Shown: positions 1 through 12,619 of the stretch, piece after piece
Position numbering within the stretch: position 1 is the stretch's first letter
How the letters are laid out: each line of letters opens with the position of its first letter
Assembly (NCBI RefSeq): GCF_000208745.1
Contig: NC_030858.1
Coordinates: 37,105,283-37,169,282 of the forward strand
Source: Theobroma cacao
Lineage: Eukaryota; Streptophyta; Magnoliopsida; Malvales; Malvaceae
Length of the DNA: 64,000 nt
Direction: 5' to 3'
Translations under genes and position numbers: made by a program
Notes under the pieces: generated by a model
Told to the model about the DNA's origin: nothing
Database searches by the model: none
Seen by the model: the letters and a program-made list of their open reading frames with translations, nothing else

Positions 1-219
1 TTTCGTCACATTGAGAGGGTTCATCAACCTAGACAACTCTTTCTAGACAATAGTAAATCTTGATGTCCTTAATGAGCTTTAGGATGAGATGATGTTAACA
101 GCACTTATCTTTTAGCTTTAAGAAATATGTGTGGCATGTTTGGATGAAATCAAGCATCTTGACCCTATTTTAGCTTGATAGAGTCGATTGTTCACGTTCT
201 CGATGATTTACTTTTGCAG

Positions 220-1201
220 GTAGAGAACCCTGCTGCTGCAACAGTGGGTGGTCCACCTTTCAAAGGACCAGTAGGGCCGTCAGATCAGCCTATTTTTTGC
301 AATAGTGGATATCCTAGATTCTTTCCTAGCGAGGTAAACCCCTTTGCTTTGCTTCTGAATCTTTAAACCTTGTTCAATACTTTCATCATTTGGACTTTGC
401 ACCAAACATTCAACTTCCACATCCAGTCAATTCCTATGACTTGCTAAACCAACCGTACATTGGCACTTCAATTTGATAGGTTCTGCCTAAATTTTGTGGG
501 TGAAGTGAACTTATTTTTATGTACAAACAATGATGTTCAATATGTATGATAAGGACATGTGAAAGTTTGAAGGGTTTAATTTATAGATTGGAATGTTAAT
601 GATGGGTAGCATGGTAGTAAGATGTTAATGGTTAAAGTATAATCTCAATATTATCCTATTCTTTTGATAAGCAAGGTCTTAACATGTCATAACTAAAAAG
701 AAACCAAATAATGGCTGCCTGCTGTGATCTGTATTTTATGGACACGACATCTCATTTAACATGGCATCTTGATGGAAAATTTATGTTTCCTTCCATCTTT
801 TTAGAAACTAGATATCATGCATCTTATTTATGTATGATATGGAATACCGTCCTCAAAAAACTGCCTCCTCAAGTCCTATGATGGTCCAGGTATCAAAAGC
901 CTAAGTTTTTTGGTTTGTTTGGCAGGAAAGAGCAATGGTGAATCGAGTTGAATTAGGTCCTCCGCAAGGTCTCCCCGATTGGGCATGGCAAACGCATGGT
1001 CAGGTCAGTGTTACACCAATGCCACTGTTCTCTACTGCAGCATCATCAGGATTCTCGTTCTCGGCTACCCCTCGCTCTGCTGCCATTCTCCCGTCGAAAC
1101 CTCTCGACCCAACAACCCACAGTCTATGTTTTGCCTCACCAGCTGCCACCAACACCCCTCAGACCTATTTTCATATCAAGCCACCACAGGCACCACCTTA
1201 G
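220..1201 (+). CDS. 3' end of an unrecognised proline-rich protein (partial)
   Basis: Two exons can be supported: 220-333, opening after a T-rich acceptor (TTTTGCAG), and 926-1201, ending in TAG. Both junctions are phase 0 and the reading continues across them, giving 38 codons and then 91 codons plus stop. The first exon is rich in Gly and Pro (GGPPFKGPVGPSDQP). The second holds PQGLPDWAWQTHGQ, then a Ser/Thr/Pro/Ala-rich tail ending IKPPQAPP. The gene starts upstream of the window, and bases 1-219 look like its intron. I do not recognise the family. The low-complexity tail suggests a disordered C terminus of a regulatory protein, but that is inference. The last exon could in principle be longer through alternative splicing at GTCAGT (about 1003), but that would need an intron too short for plants. 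Confidence 0.55.
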
Positions 1202-2709
1202 CCCCGCTTCTCATCCTTCTTCATTGGAAACTCAATGACAACAGCAGCGGTATTAAGTTTTAGTTGTATGATCAATGATTCAAAATATTTGATTGATATA
1301 CCCTTTAAGACATAATTTCTGAGTTTTTTTATAAAAACTAAGAATACTACTCTGTCAGATGTATATCGGTTTCGAGAAAATGCTATAATTGGATTCCTGT
1401 TTGTCCAGCACAAAGGCCAGTAGGACCTTTTAACATTCTTGTTTAGTGATTCTTGTTAGTGGTGCAAAATCATCAGCCAGGCCTTCCCCCACAAGTGCAT
1501 TGAAACTTTCATATGTGGAAAGTATTCCATGCTGAAATGTGATTCTTTTGGTACAAAGCTTAAATAGGAAAGTCTCTTCTTCCAGGTTATAAAATTTGTT
1601 TTCTCTCTCTGTGTCCCCATATTATATTGTACCATACCTCGTAAAACAAGCAAGTTTATGCTGGAACTTGTACTTCACCAGTGCGCCAAAAAAGTGTGAG
1701 ATTGTACAAATCTTTGTAGGGGGGGGGACAGCCACCGGCAAACAGCACATTAACATTATACTTTGCAAGGAACACACCAATGGCTGCAAAGCTTTGTTGA
1801 TTTGCTTCCCTTTGCCCCCAATTGCTTTTCAATGCCAACAAAAATCTCGGGCTTGGGATAAACATTTAAATTATAGTTGCCTCTTCAAAACTCCAAGGAT
1901 TTTGTTTTTCCTGTTTTTTATTTTCAGTTGTTTATATGGACGTGATAAAACCCAATTCAACGTTTTTCATGAGAGCAATGATACAATATGAGTATATATT
2001 CTTTTAACATTCACTCCCTTGTCTCGGGTCGGGTTTAGGTTTTTTCGTTATTTATTTTAATATTAAATTTTGAAAGAAAAAGTAGGACGAGATGATTGAC
2101 ATAATAAAATAAAGGTTTAAAAATATGTAAACCGTTAATTCGATTAATTTAATAGACGGGTTTTCATTTTTTTAATTCTCCAACTTATTTTATTATTCAA
2201 CAACTCAAACTCTTATCATTAGTATCTAAAACCCCAAAAAGAAAGAAAACAAAAGATTTCAGTTGGACAGGAAATTGGGAAAAAGAGAGGACACCCGCCA
2301 GGAAAGATATTTGGCAAAGGTATTAGGTCATATGGCAAATTGGCATGCTTATTCATGTGAAGATAACCGGTGGGTGAGCTAGCACTGTCACCTTGGAACA
2401 TGATTGGATGGGCAAGGAGAATTTCCATCATTGTTGGGCCACCAAGTTGATTGGTGATACAAGAGCCACGTATACATTTTAAAACTTTTTTGCCAAAACA
2501 TTTGCAGCCAACTGTATAAGCACATGAATCTGATGTTACTGTTTTTTCCATTTTTTTAAGGAAAAAAAAAAAGGTTAGAAATCTGATGTTACTGTTCATA
2601 GGCTAATCCAAATCTTCCTTTCTTTGTTTTGTCAAATCAATCACAAACACCATCTCTCTCTTATCTGTCCCATTTGCAACTGCCACTTGCCGGTTTCCAT
2701 TACTCATAT

Positions 2710-2752
<43 letters not shown>

Positions 2753-5700
2753 TATTAAATTAGGTAATATTATTTTTTCGATAATTACTTTTTCAACAAT
2801 CACGATCTCGATATTTGCTCATACATCTTTATAACTTGACTCGACATTTATTTGTCACGATTCGACACGTGTCTCATTTTATCATATTTATTGAGAAAAA
2901 AAATATATATATATATATTATATAAAGATAAATTATTAAAAAAATCTCTCGTAATTATTTAAAAAAATTATTTTTTGTTACGTTTAATCAAATTTTTATA
3001 TTTTTATTTTTATCAAAAAAGTTTTTATAACTAATCAAAATATTTATTATTATTTTATATTCATATTACGTTAACATGACATTGATGTGTAAGGTAAATA
3101 ATATGATATGATTACGTCATTATATCACATTAATATATAATGTTATTATTAATTATGATATATTAAAATGTCAGTTATGATATGTCAATATATATTGTTA
3201 GTGCCATGTCAATACCAAGTTTGCACATTATTATGTTGTCCATGCCTTCATTTTTCATACAAACATCTTCATTTTATTTTTGCTCATAACCAACATGTGC
3301 TTCTTTTGCCTCCTCTTAATTACCCATTTTTACTTTTTTTTCCCCTCTTTTCTAAATGTAGAGAATGGAAATTTAACTCTCAACTTAGTTTCTTTGCACC
3401 CCATGTGACCAAAAGTAGGCAAAAATCCAAGGATGTTAGTGGAAATAGCCTTTTAGGGAAGGATATAAGGAACCCAAATTTTGCCCAACCCTTGAAGGAT
3501 TGGAAATCTATGAAAGTAAAAGGGCACTTGGGTGCAACATTTGATCAGAAAATGAAATTTGGTTTTCAGAGTTTTTCTTGATTGTTTTTAGGTTAAAATT
3601 CATCTTGGGTAGGCTTTAGCCTAAGCCAATGTCATTTAAATAGCTTAAGAATATTGGAAACCTTCTTCTACCGATTAAATTTAATTAAAGCCTTATTTTT
3701 ATACTTGTTTATTGAAATCTGTAAAAGTAAACATAATTTGGTTAAAATCAAATTAGTAAAAAAATTCAATTAATTCGATTAAAAGAATTTTTATACGAAT
3801 TACGAATATAGATTTTTATAAAACTCGTATTTTTTTGAAAAAAAAGTATAAGGAAATACTATCCTCTTGGTTCAATCAAGTCCAACCACAAAAATCAAAG
3901 AAGAAAAAGGGAAGGGGGGGGGGGGGGGGTGGGTCGACTCAAATAAATCCAAGATTGAAAATTTCCTAAAATCTTGTTGTACATGTAAAAACCATGAAAT
4001 TCAGGGTCTAATATCTAAAGTTGGTTGTTTGTCCTTTGTAATGTCCAGATTGGAAGGTGATGATGTGTGATAGATCAGACTCTTTCAACACCTTTGTTTG
4101 CAATTTGCATGGCTCAAGTGAATACTTCTTCTCTACCAAGAATCCAAACTTGTCACCTTCTTTTCTTCTTCTAGGTTTTGGAGTTTAGCTTCCAAGTCTA
4201 TTAGTCTAAAAAACCAAAAGAAAAAAATCCCATTAATAGCCCACATGTTTTTTTGCCCTTCAATAAATAATACTAGAAAATTATAGAACAAAGTCTCTCA
4301 ACTATTTAAAATATATATATATCAGTCAATAAGTTATTGATTGGCATTGGAATTCAAAAAGGATGTCACTTTCTTTTTTTGGTTTATTCTATATGCAATA
4401 ATGCATACCAGGGTTTTGATTTGAAAGGGTAACTTGTCCTATATTCTTTCTGACAACACGCTAATGAAAAGAAAAAAAAATCAATACTACATTTATGTTC
4501 TTGCCATGATTGAATGTGAGAATGGGATGAAGGGTAGAGGAAGAAGTGGGGTTGCATATATATATATATATATATATTATATTTTGAAGTTTGGGTTTTT
4601 TTTTTTTTGCATTTTTTATTGTTTAAAATGCATAATCCAAACAAAACAAAGCAAAGAATGTGTGGTATGAAATGAGACACCCAAAATTGGTGGGGAGGAA
4701 GTTTCTCATAATTTGTAACTTTCGATTATGTTATGTGGGTTTAGGCTGCCACACGTTTCTGCTAGCTTTTTGTCTTTGTTCTTTCTTTTTTTTGATAAAT
4801 AATAATTGGAAGGATGGTGGCAGTGATCTCTTTTAAGGAGACCAAAAAGTTGTTCAAAGTACTGTTAATGAATAGTGAACCCAACCTACCCACCTGTCAT
4901 CTTTATGTTGCTTTTCTTCTCATCAATAATAGACAACACTGTTTTGCCATGTGTCATTTGGGTTAAACATTAGGATGGACCAAATTTGCCTCATCAAATT
5001 CCTTCCTGCTTCTCATCTCTGTATCCTCACCAGCCTTATCTGCAAACCCTACTTGCTACAAGCATTCTGTGCATTATTCAAATATAATTATCATCAAATA
5101 AAGAAAATAAATTGAAATTAAATATGATGTGGTTAGACCACATCGTTTCTCAGGGACCAATTATGCATGGCCTTGAGCAGCCCATTACTGGGCTAAAACG
5201 GCCGATTAAGGCACAAATATAACTGGACTCGAGCACCATTAACTCCTAGCACGCCCTACTTGTCAATGGGCTACATCGGCCCACCAGGACTTGTACCTAT
5301 ATCGATATTAAAATAATTTAAGAAATATTACCCTTGGACAAGTTCTTATGGAAGAATTAACCTTAATACTATTCTACGTATTTGTCGATTTTATTTTGAT
5401 GTATTATAATAATATTATAGATACTACTACCATATATGTTATAACCCATTTTTATTTTGAAACAAAATGGCTTGACACCCAAACTTATTAAAGTGCCTTT
5501 CTTCAACTTGCTTGCTGTACTCAATAATAACATTACCAAAAAGCTTGGAGATGTATCAATGTAAATCCCATCTCCTGGCCTTTTTTTAACTCAAATTAAT
5601 TAATGTAACTCTATTAATTAAAAATTCATTAAATATCTGAGGATGTCCGTGAGCTGTAGGAGTATAGGACAAAAAACATAAAAGGTTAAATTGGGTTCCA
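1202..5700. other. Intergenic, AT-rich, no supported gene
   Basis: This is the 3' flank of the first gene followed by AT-rich spacer. It holds a (TA)n run near 2717-2748, a G homopolymer near 3916-3930, a second (TA)n run near 4556-4577 and several A/T homopolymers. Open frames here, including one of 137 codons at 3168-3581, have no recognisable motif, no sensible splice context and low-complexity composition. The part at about 5700-6161 is probably the 3' UTR of the leftward NOT4 gene. Confidence 0.6.
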
Positions 5701-6161
5701 ATTTAGATTCTTCTATGTAGTTGTTAAGAGCAAAGAGCAACCACCAAATTTTACTTTTCAAGGGTAATGACTAGCAAAACATTCAGCTTCAGGGGGATCA
5801 ACCTGGCAGTTAGTTAGAGACCATCTACACCACTCCACAGAGATTACATCAGGAATAGCACAAAGCTCACTTCACCTGCGAGGAAACCCCAATCAATTAA
5901 CCCCAGATTTAACCAATGGGAAGATGCAGGTGAAAAACAAATGGAACTTGAAATATTTCCTCGTTACCTGCTCTTTTGCGGACAGCACCTTTTCGGCCCA
6001 AATTATCGGGAGTTTGATCCTTCATGAGGCTGCCCATGGAGACCAGTTACAAGTCACATTCCATCCTCAAAATGCAATCAAAATTGCACACAGTACAGTC
6101 ATTCTACTTCCTTAGCATGGAATTTGCCAATTAAGCAACAGCTCGATTCCCACAAACAAAA

Positions 6162-9100
6162 TCACATCCCGAATGTTCTGTTATACAGATCCCCCGAAGT
6201 GGGCATCCTGTACTTTGAACCTTCATAACTGGAATAAAACTTGTTATATCCCAATCTATCATTTCTGAGGAGCTCTGCCACACCGAGACTGTTTCCACCC
6301 TGAACCTCATTCCATCCATCCCAATGACCATTTGACATGTGTGAATTCCTTGACTGTTGAAGAGACAACTGTGCAAATGGGGACATATTGTTCACCTGGG
6401 ATTGATCGATTAGCCTGGAAGAAATTCCATAAGAGTCACTAAGAGAAGAAAAGCTATCCCCGACATCATATCTTAGGTTCTGATGAGGAGAAAGAGATCT
6501 CTGCATCAATAGTTGAAATCTGGCCTCGTTTTCATAGGGACCTAACTGTGGTGGAAAATTTGATCTCATGTCTAAGCCTGAATTGTTAAGCCCTCCCTGA
6601 AGACTACCCTTACCAACTGCCAAAATTGCTGGATCCACAAATTCTATATCCCCAGAGCCACCAATACCACCACTTGCCGGAGCCTGATAAGAATTTCTTA
6701 ACAGGGAGGAATTGTCCATCAAATGAATTCCTAAAAAGAAAAAGCAGTCAACATTAATTTGCAGGCTACGAACTCTCAAATATAGAGAGCCAAAAAAAAA
6801 AATAAACAAAGAGCTTACCAGATGTTGTGTCAAAACCATGGTCTACTCTCTCATGAGAAGAAAAGCCTGGAGGTGGTGCCCTGCTAGGAACAGAGAATCC
6901 AGGTGGGGCTGAAATTTGAGCTCTTGACACTGCTAAGAAACATTGAATAGGGATTAGTACGAACTAAATCAAAACATAATTCCAGAAAATCCAAAAAGAA
7001 AAAAATGACATGTAGAAACAATGCTCAATTTAGCCAAAAAAAAAGTCAACCACAAAAAGTCACTTGGTGCACTCAGAAGTCAGAAAAACAAATTACAAGC
7101 GAAGAACATGGAACAGTGCATATAAAATTAAAATTCTATTTATGCCAAACTAATTTATCGATAATAACATTAAGATCACATAATGAGCATGCTTGTTTCA
7201 TAATTATAATTCATAAACAACAGATACCACTCAACTCAACATTTGGACAGCAAGAGTAAGGTTCACTAAGTCCAATAGTAGGTTGGCAGAAACTCACCAG
7301 AAAGCTTATTAGAAGAGAAAACTGAAGGACTGCTGGTAAAATTGTCAGATTCCTCAAAGTTACCGGAAGAAAAACCATTAGAAATTCCAAACTTATTTAG
7401 ATAGAGATCCCTGCTTTCTGCAAAATCTTGGCTGGAAGAGCGGTTCCTTGGCATTTGCCCAAAGACACTAAATGAGGACTCAACATCAAATGGATGATAT
7501 TTAGAATCCTCCTGTCTCGCAAAGGAGAATCTGGACTGATTGTTATTCTGTCCTTTCCAGGAACTAGATAATTTGAGAGAACTGGGCTGCTTGTCAGTGT
7601 CACCAAACAACTTAGCCAAGTTCTGAGGTGAGGCTAGGGACTCATCCCATGTATCCAAATCTAGCGACAATATGTTTGAGATTATGCTGCTCTCTCCTGT
7701 ATCTTTAGCAGCATCGCTCCCAGCATTACCAAGGAATCTTCCCATCTTCTTCCCTTTCCCTTCATTTGGAAGCAGAAGGGAGCCTTCTGTGATAATATCA
7801 GAACCAATACTACTACTGCTTATGTACTTCTCAGGGTATCCATTTGATAAAGAAGAAACACTAGATCCATGAAAACGTAGACTCTCACTAAGTTTATTAT
7901 CTACAAAGAGAGTATCAGCATTCAAATTAATGGCACCTAAACCTTCATTACGATGCAAAGAATGGGACCCAGAATGATTTGATAAATGGAGCGAACTTGG
8001 TGAATTTGGCACATAACTTGAACGGCTAATGACTTCAGGATCCTTGAGTCTTTGATTATCAAAAGACAATATGTCTTCCTCTACTTCAGAACTTGTATTT
8101 GCCACTGCTTGAGTTTGCATATCAGTTCTCCAATCAGACTGCTCTTTTGAAATACACACCCCATTGGGAGATGTCACAGCTCTCCCAGCAGCTGGTGAAC
8201 TTAAAGGTTCTCGATAGTGATCAATATAACGTTGTTGTAACCCCTGACTACCAGGTGAGCTGCTTGATCCATGATCGGAAGCTGAACTGCTTGGTCTAAC
8301 TAAACTGGAAAGTCCATTCAAGACATTCCTATCTAAGGTCAGTGCTGACATATCCGAGCACAAGCTCTGTATCTTTCCATCAGTAGAGGAAATATTCCCC
8401 TCTTTTTCACTGGGGGAAATAAAAGACTGCTCAGCATGGTCAAAGGTGGAGCTTGTAACATTTGATGGTATATTAGTGCACTGGTCATTATAATTGGATG
8501 GTGGTGGACAAGATAACTGGCTGCTCAATGATTTAGAAGCAGAAACTACATCAGGTGAAGGAGGTTTCTCTAGTGGAGTAGTTCGACAATCTAAACTGGC
8601 ATTTTCTTTTAAAGGTTTTAACAAATCAGGTTTACCCATCATATGCATAGCATGAATTTCCTCAGATGGCTTCTTTATAACATCACCATGTAATGTAGAA
8701 ACCTGATTTGTGTTTGCCACAGCAGATGAAAATGGTAATGTGCTGCTAACCATATCAGATTTCTGCTTAGAAGGTCCATTTGAACATGCTAAACCAGCTG
8801 TTTGTGGATGGTTTAAGGCACGCATTCCCCTGGCAGAAGGATTCAGAACTTTTAGCCCCAGAAATTAACATAACAAAGTGTAAAAGAGAAAATAAATAAA
8901 TGACATACCATGATGCTCCAGCAGGAAGAGCAATAGATCTAACAGAGCTTCCATTTGGAGGAGAACCTTTAGGAATGCTCACTGTTGTATTCTGCAGCAT
9001 ATATAAAATCACAACCAAAATCAGGTGCAGGCACTCGTGCAGGAGCCAAGCATACATGGTGCTTTAACCCACCCCACCCCATTCTTTGAGAAATTCTCCT

Positions 9101-11153
9101 TGCAATGCCCCAAGATAAAATCAAATATATATATAAAGTAAAAAGTTAGGAGAAGGTCTGGTTGGTAGAGCACTTCATTGTTTTCCTAAATTCTTTGAGT
9201 AATAATTTGACTTGCTATTTTGTTTGGGATTTAAAAAACATGGACTTACATTTGGAGCATTTTTAGCAATAGGTTTTGCTGCAGATGCAGAACTGTTGGG
9301 GCAATAATCATCCAGTGGTGGAGGTAACATATTTCCAGCACGCCGTTGCATATTGTTTGTTGCACCGGTTATTTGTTGAACCCTACTCCTTTAAACAATT
9401 AAGTTCATTAATCATTCAAGAGAAGTAATGTGAAATTACGCAAAATTCATGTGGAACCTGGAATACTTGCTTAGAACTGAAATGTGGCAATAAAGCAGAA
9501 CCAACAACTCCAATTATTTGATTTGAAATTCCTATTTGGCTAGCAAGGACAAAAATACTTAACCTATTTTACAAAGCCAGTAAGAAACCATTTTCAAATT
9601 TTTCCTATAGCAAAAATTTGAGCTTCATGGGACAAACAGAAAGATAAAACCTTTTGACACTAAGCGCTTGCAAAAGGTTAGGATCCAGGAAGCAGCAACG
9701 GGAAGACATAATCCTTTTGACATGTTATCATAAGGTCAAAAGATAGAGTAATCCATATACCAAGAAAAAAATTGAGTTGAATAGAAATAAAAGCTGACAA
9801 AAAGTCCTTTGCAGGAGTTAGCTTCCCAATAATTAATGTGATTCTATCATCCTTCCTTTCTACTTGGGTATACAATCAGCCAAAAAGCTTTCTGCATGTA
9901 TATTATAGCACCATTTGGCATGGGCTAATATAGCAGTAACAAATGTCTATGACAGCTCTAAATGGCTTTTACTAATACAAGATGAAGCAACTGTATATGA
10001 CAGCTCTAAATGGCTTTTACTAATACAAGATGAAGCAACTGTATATGACAGCTCTAAATGGCTTTTACTAATACAAGATGAAGCAAATGTATATGACAGT
10101 TCTAAATGGCTTTTACTAATACAAGATGAAGTTATTATAGAAGCATACATGCAAAAATTCGATTCTGAAAGTGTCAACTACTTGGTTTTCTTCATCACAG
10201 AAAGAAAGTTACATGCAAACTCAATAAAAATAAAATAAAATAAAATTCAAGAAATAGAGATTACAGCTATAACAGAGTAGCAAACTCAAAATGAATATAC
10301 CTTGTGTATGCTGATATAATCTCATCTTTTGTGAAACTATCCTCTTGAGAACCAATCTCGTGCAAATATAGACAATCAGGATTGCTGCAAGGCTGAACCC
10401 CCCCAAAAAAAAAATCTCAATTAGAATTACATTTGATATAGTAGTTTTGAAACGTAGCAGCAACAAATAAATAATATTTTCTTCAACTTATAAAACAAAT
10501 GAACCAAAAATCACTTTCACACATACCACATTTCTCAGCCATGCATGACAATACTTTGTTGTACCAAAGCACGCCCTGAAATGAATATTCCAACTATTAC
10601 AGATAACAACAAGGATCAAACTAACAAAATGACAAACTCCATATATACATGCTCATACTTTAATGGTCTACCATCCAAGACAAACCCATGTACAGACTGG
10701 ATACAACGAATTGCTTCCTCTTCTTTTGAATAAGTAATATATCTGTATATAGGGTCAACAAATGTAAGTTGAATAGAGCAAACTAATAACAGAGTACTAA
10801 AAAAGAGGCAGGAATACTAAAATCTTCAAAATAATAAGATAAATTTACTTTCAGTTTTCAAAAAACCCAACTACATGATATAATGTCTTCTATCAAAGAT
10901 CCAATATGCAAACCAGGTACATCTTAATATTTGGAAGATTTAAAACCAAATACATGAGATTTCTGCACTTACACACTACATGTATTGTTTGGAAATTGCT
11001 GAATGACACCAGCTGCAGTCCGAGACATAGATACTTTAAGAACTTTCCCATACTGACCAAAATATTCTCGCTGCTGGAGAAGCTGCACAAAAGAGATACA
11101 TGATTAGGTAATGATACAAGTATAAGAGTTAGCTTGCCAATGCACGCGTTAAG

Positions 11154-11186
<33 letters not shown>

Positions 11187-11842
11187 CATCTTCATCTGCC
11201 AGATTAAGTGGCAACCCAACTATGTAAACAAGATTCCTTTGAATCACCCGCACACTGCTCAGTTGCTTCCTTCCTTCAGAAGATTTAGTCTTTGCCTTTT
11301 GTGACTTCATCTTTCTCTCCATATTAATTTCAGCAACCAACCTGCTTAGAAGAATATATATATATATACACACAAACAAGAAACAAGGGTAGGTAAATAT
11401 TGAAATATCCTTAATAAGAATAAGCTGTGTGGTAGCTTGACTACCTCTCACAATTCGCAGCCATCCCTACAATCCTTTCTTTATCATAAGCACTACGACA
11501 TGCTGGGCACCGTCCCTCTGTCTCATCCTTCTCAGCCATATCCATTATGTGATGCCAACACCAAACACATATCTGCCACGAAGTAGCGTTTGAAACAAAA
11601 TAAGATCAATAGAGATAAGGCCGGCCTATGCACATATTAATTCTCCTCCTTTTTCCCTCTCTCACTTACCATTTCTTTTTACTTTTTGTTCTGATTTGAA
11701 TTGCCAAACAAATGTAAGAGAGAAAATAAAAGAGTATTTTGCTTCAAACCTCATAACCACATTTGCAAGGCTTGAGTTGCTGATCAGTCAAATCCATGTC
11801 CTCCTCGCAAAGGGGGCAAGTCTTTTCTCCCTCGTCACTCAT
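6162..11842 (-). CDS. NOT4: CCR4-NOT subunit 4-like RING E3 ubiquitin ligase
   Basis: Twelve coding exons, read on the minus strand: 11842-11750, 11572-11445, 11341-11188, 11082-10973, 10742-10659, 10575-10527, 10392-10301, 9382-9250, 8991-8909, 8829-7298, 6929-6819, 6730-6162. They sum to 3138 nt (1045 aa) with all phases consistent. The N terminus is a C4C4 RING (Cys 9, 12, 26, 28, 33, 36, 53, 56), the NOT4 signature. A basic coiled linker follows, then an RRM (about 109-195, with VYIVGLP as RNP2) and a C3H zinc finger containing CSNPDCLYLH. The large tenth exon encodes a Ser/Asn-rich, probably disordered tail, as in plant NOT4 proteins of about 1000 aa. In yeast and animals the family ubiquitinates targets at stalled ribosomes and works with CCR4-NOT in mRNA decay; the plant role is inferred from that. 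A leader intron (about 12481-11849) precedes the ATG. Confidence 0.93.
9944..10135. repeat. 48-bp minisatellite, four copies, in NOT4 intron 7
   Basis: Four nearly identical head-to-tail copies of a 48-bp unit occur between exons 10392-10301 and 9382-9250. The conserved core is GACAGCTCTAAATGGC, recurring at 9951, 9999, 10047 and 10095. The copies differ by only a few substitutions, so the amplification is recent. The unit length is a multiple of three and has no stop in one frame on each strand, so both strands show a repeated open frame. It lies wholly within an intron, so I do not call it coding. Confidence 0.92.
11153..11180. repeat. (GA)n microsatellite beside a NOT4 splice donor
   Basis: A run of about a dozen GA dinucleotides on the plus strand begins a few bases inside NOT4 intron 3, just downstream of the donor at 11188/11187 in the sense of the gene. 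On the transcribed strand it is a CT-rich tract. Confidence 0.9.
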
Positions 11843-11848
11843 GATTGC

Positions 11849-12481
11849 CTGAACCCCCGAGACAAATAAATAAACAAAAATAGTACTAATATCTACAAGT
11901 TGCATCACTGAACCTCAATTGAATTATCAAAACAATTAATCAACAAATTCTTCAAAATTTCATTTTCTCATTACATTGCAATGATCAAAACCCTCAAAAT
12001 ATCCCAATCTAATTACAAAAAGAATACCACAATCAAAATCTCATACTTCATTTCCGATAAATCGCAAATCAAACCCTAAAAATCCCTATTCACTCCAATA
12101 TATAACTACTTTGATAATCTAAACCCCCAAATTTCCAGAAAAAATATATAGCAATCACCAAAATAAACCTTGACCGCTTATCAGATCAACATACGAAAAC
12201 CACCAAATCAAATCTCCAAAAAAAAATTAACAATCGAATTCCGAATCCAGTATCTTATCGAATAATTACCTACATGCAATACAATAAATCAACATAGCAA
12301 CCAAACAAACAAGAAAGATAGACTCGCGATGATTCAATACTTCGTATAATTCAGACTGGAAAGAAGAAAAGAAATCAAGAATCTTAAAAGATACCAAAAA
12401 AATGAAGAGATCGAAGGGCAGAATTGGAAATTTAGGGTTTCAGATATTGAAAGATTAGCTGAAGAGAGAGAAACGACTTAC
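11849..12481 (-). other. Probable 5' leader intron of NOT4
   Basis: On the minus strand a donor (ACT|GTAAGTCG) at 12482/12481 pairs with an acceptor (GGTTCAG|GCAATC) at 11849/11848, seven bases before the start codon. The interval is AT-rich and intron-like. The exon upstream, about 12482-12610, contains a purine-rich leader with an (AAC)n run. No transcript was available to confirm this. Confidence 0.6.
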
Positions 12482-12619
12482 AGTAAAGGGGGATGGGGGA
12501 TCGAGAGGAGGAAGAATCTGTGAAGATGAGATTGTGCGATAAAAGGAGAAGAAGAAGAACAACAACAACAACAAGAGCAAGAGAAAACCACAAGGAAATA
12601 GAGAGAAAATGAGAGCCTT

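Noticed and set aside
1003..1040. Small intron in the last exon of the first gene (GTCAGT to CTACTGCAG)
   Set aside because: Only 37 bases, below the minimum length of plant introns, and the frame is open without it.
3168..3581. 137-codon open frame as a gene
   Set aside because: Low-complexity hydrophobic start in AT-rich spacer, no domain, no plausible splice sites or upstream promoter.
6831..6839. Start of the 3'-terminal NOT4 frame inside the preceding intron
   Set aside because: The frame runs through the intron between 6819 and 6730; the splice model joins exon 6929-6819 to 6730-6162 in phase and explains the sequence better.
9150..9180. tRNA-like string GGTCTGGTTGGTAGAGCAC resembling acceptor and D arm
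   Set aside because: No anticodon arm, T arm (GGTTCRA) or closing acceptor stem follows within 90 bases, and it lies inside a NOT4 intron.
9915..10238. 107-codon plus-strand and 76-codon minus-strand frames over the minisatellite as genes
   Set aside because: They are by-products of a stop-free 48-bp unit inside an intron; no splice or start context and no known motif.
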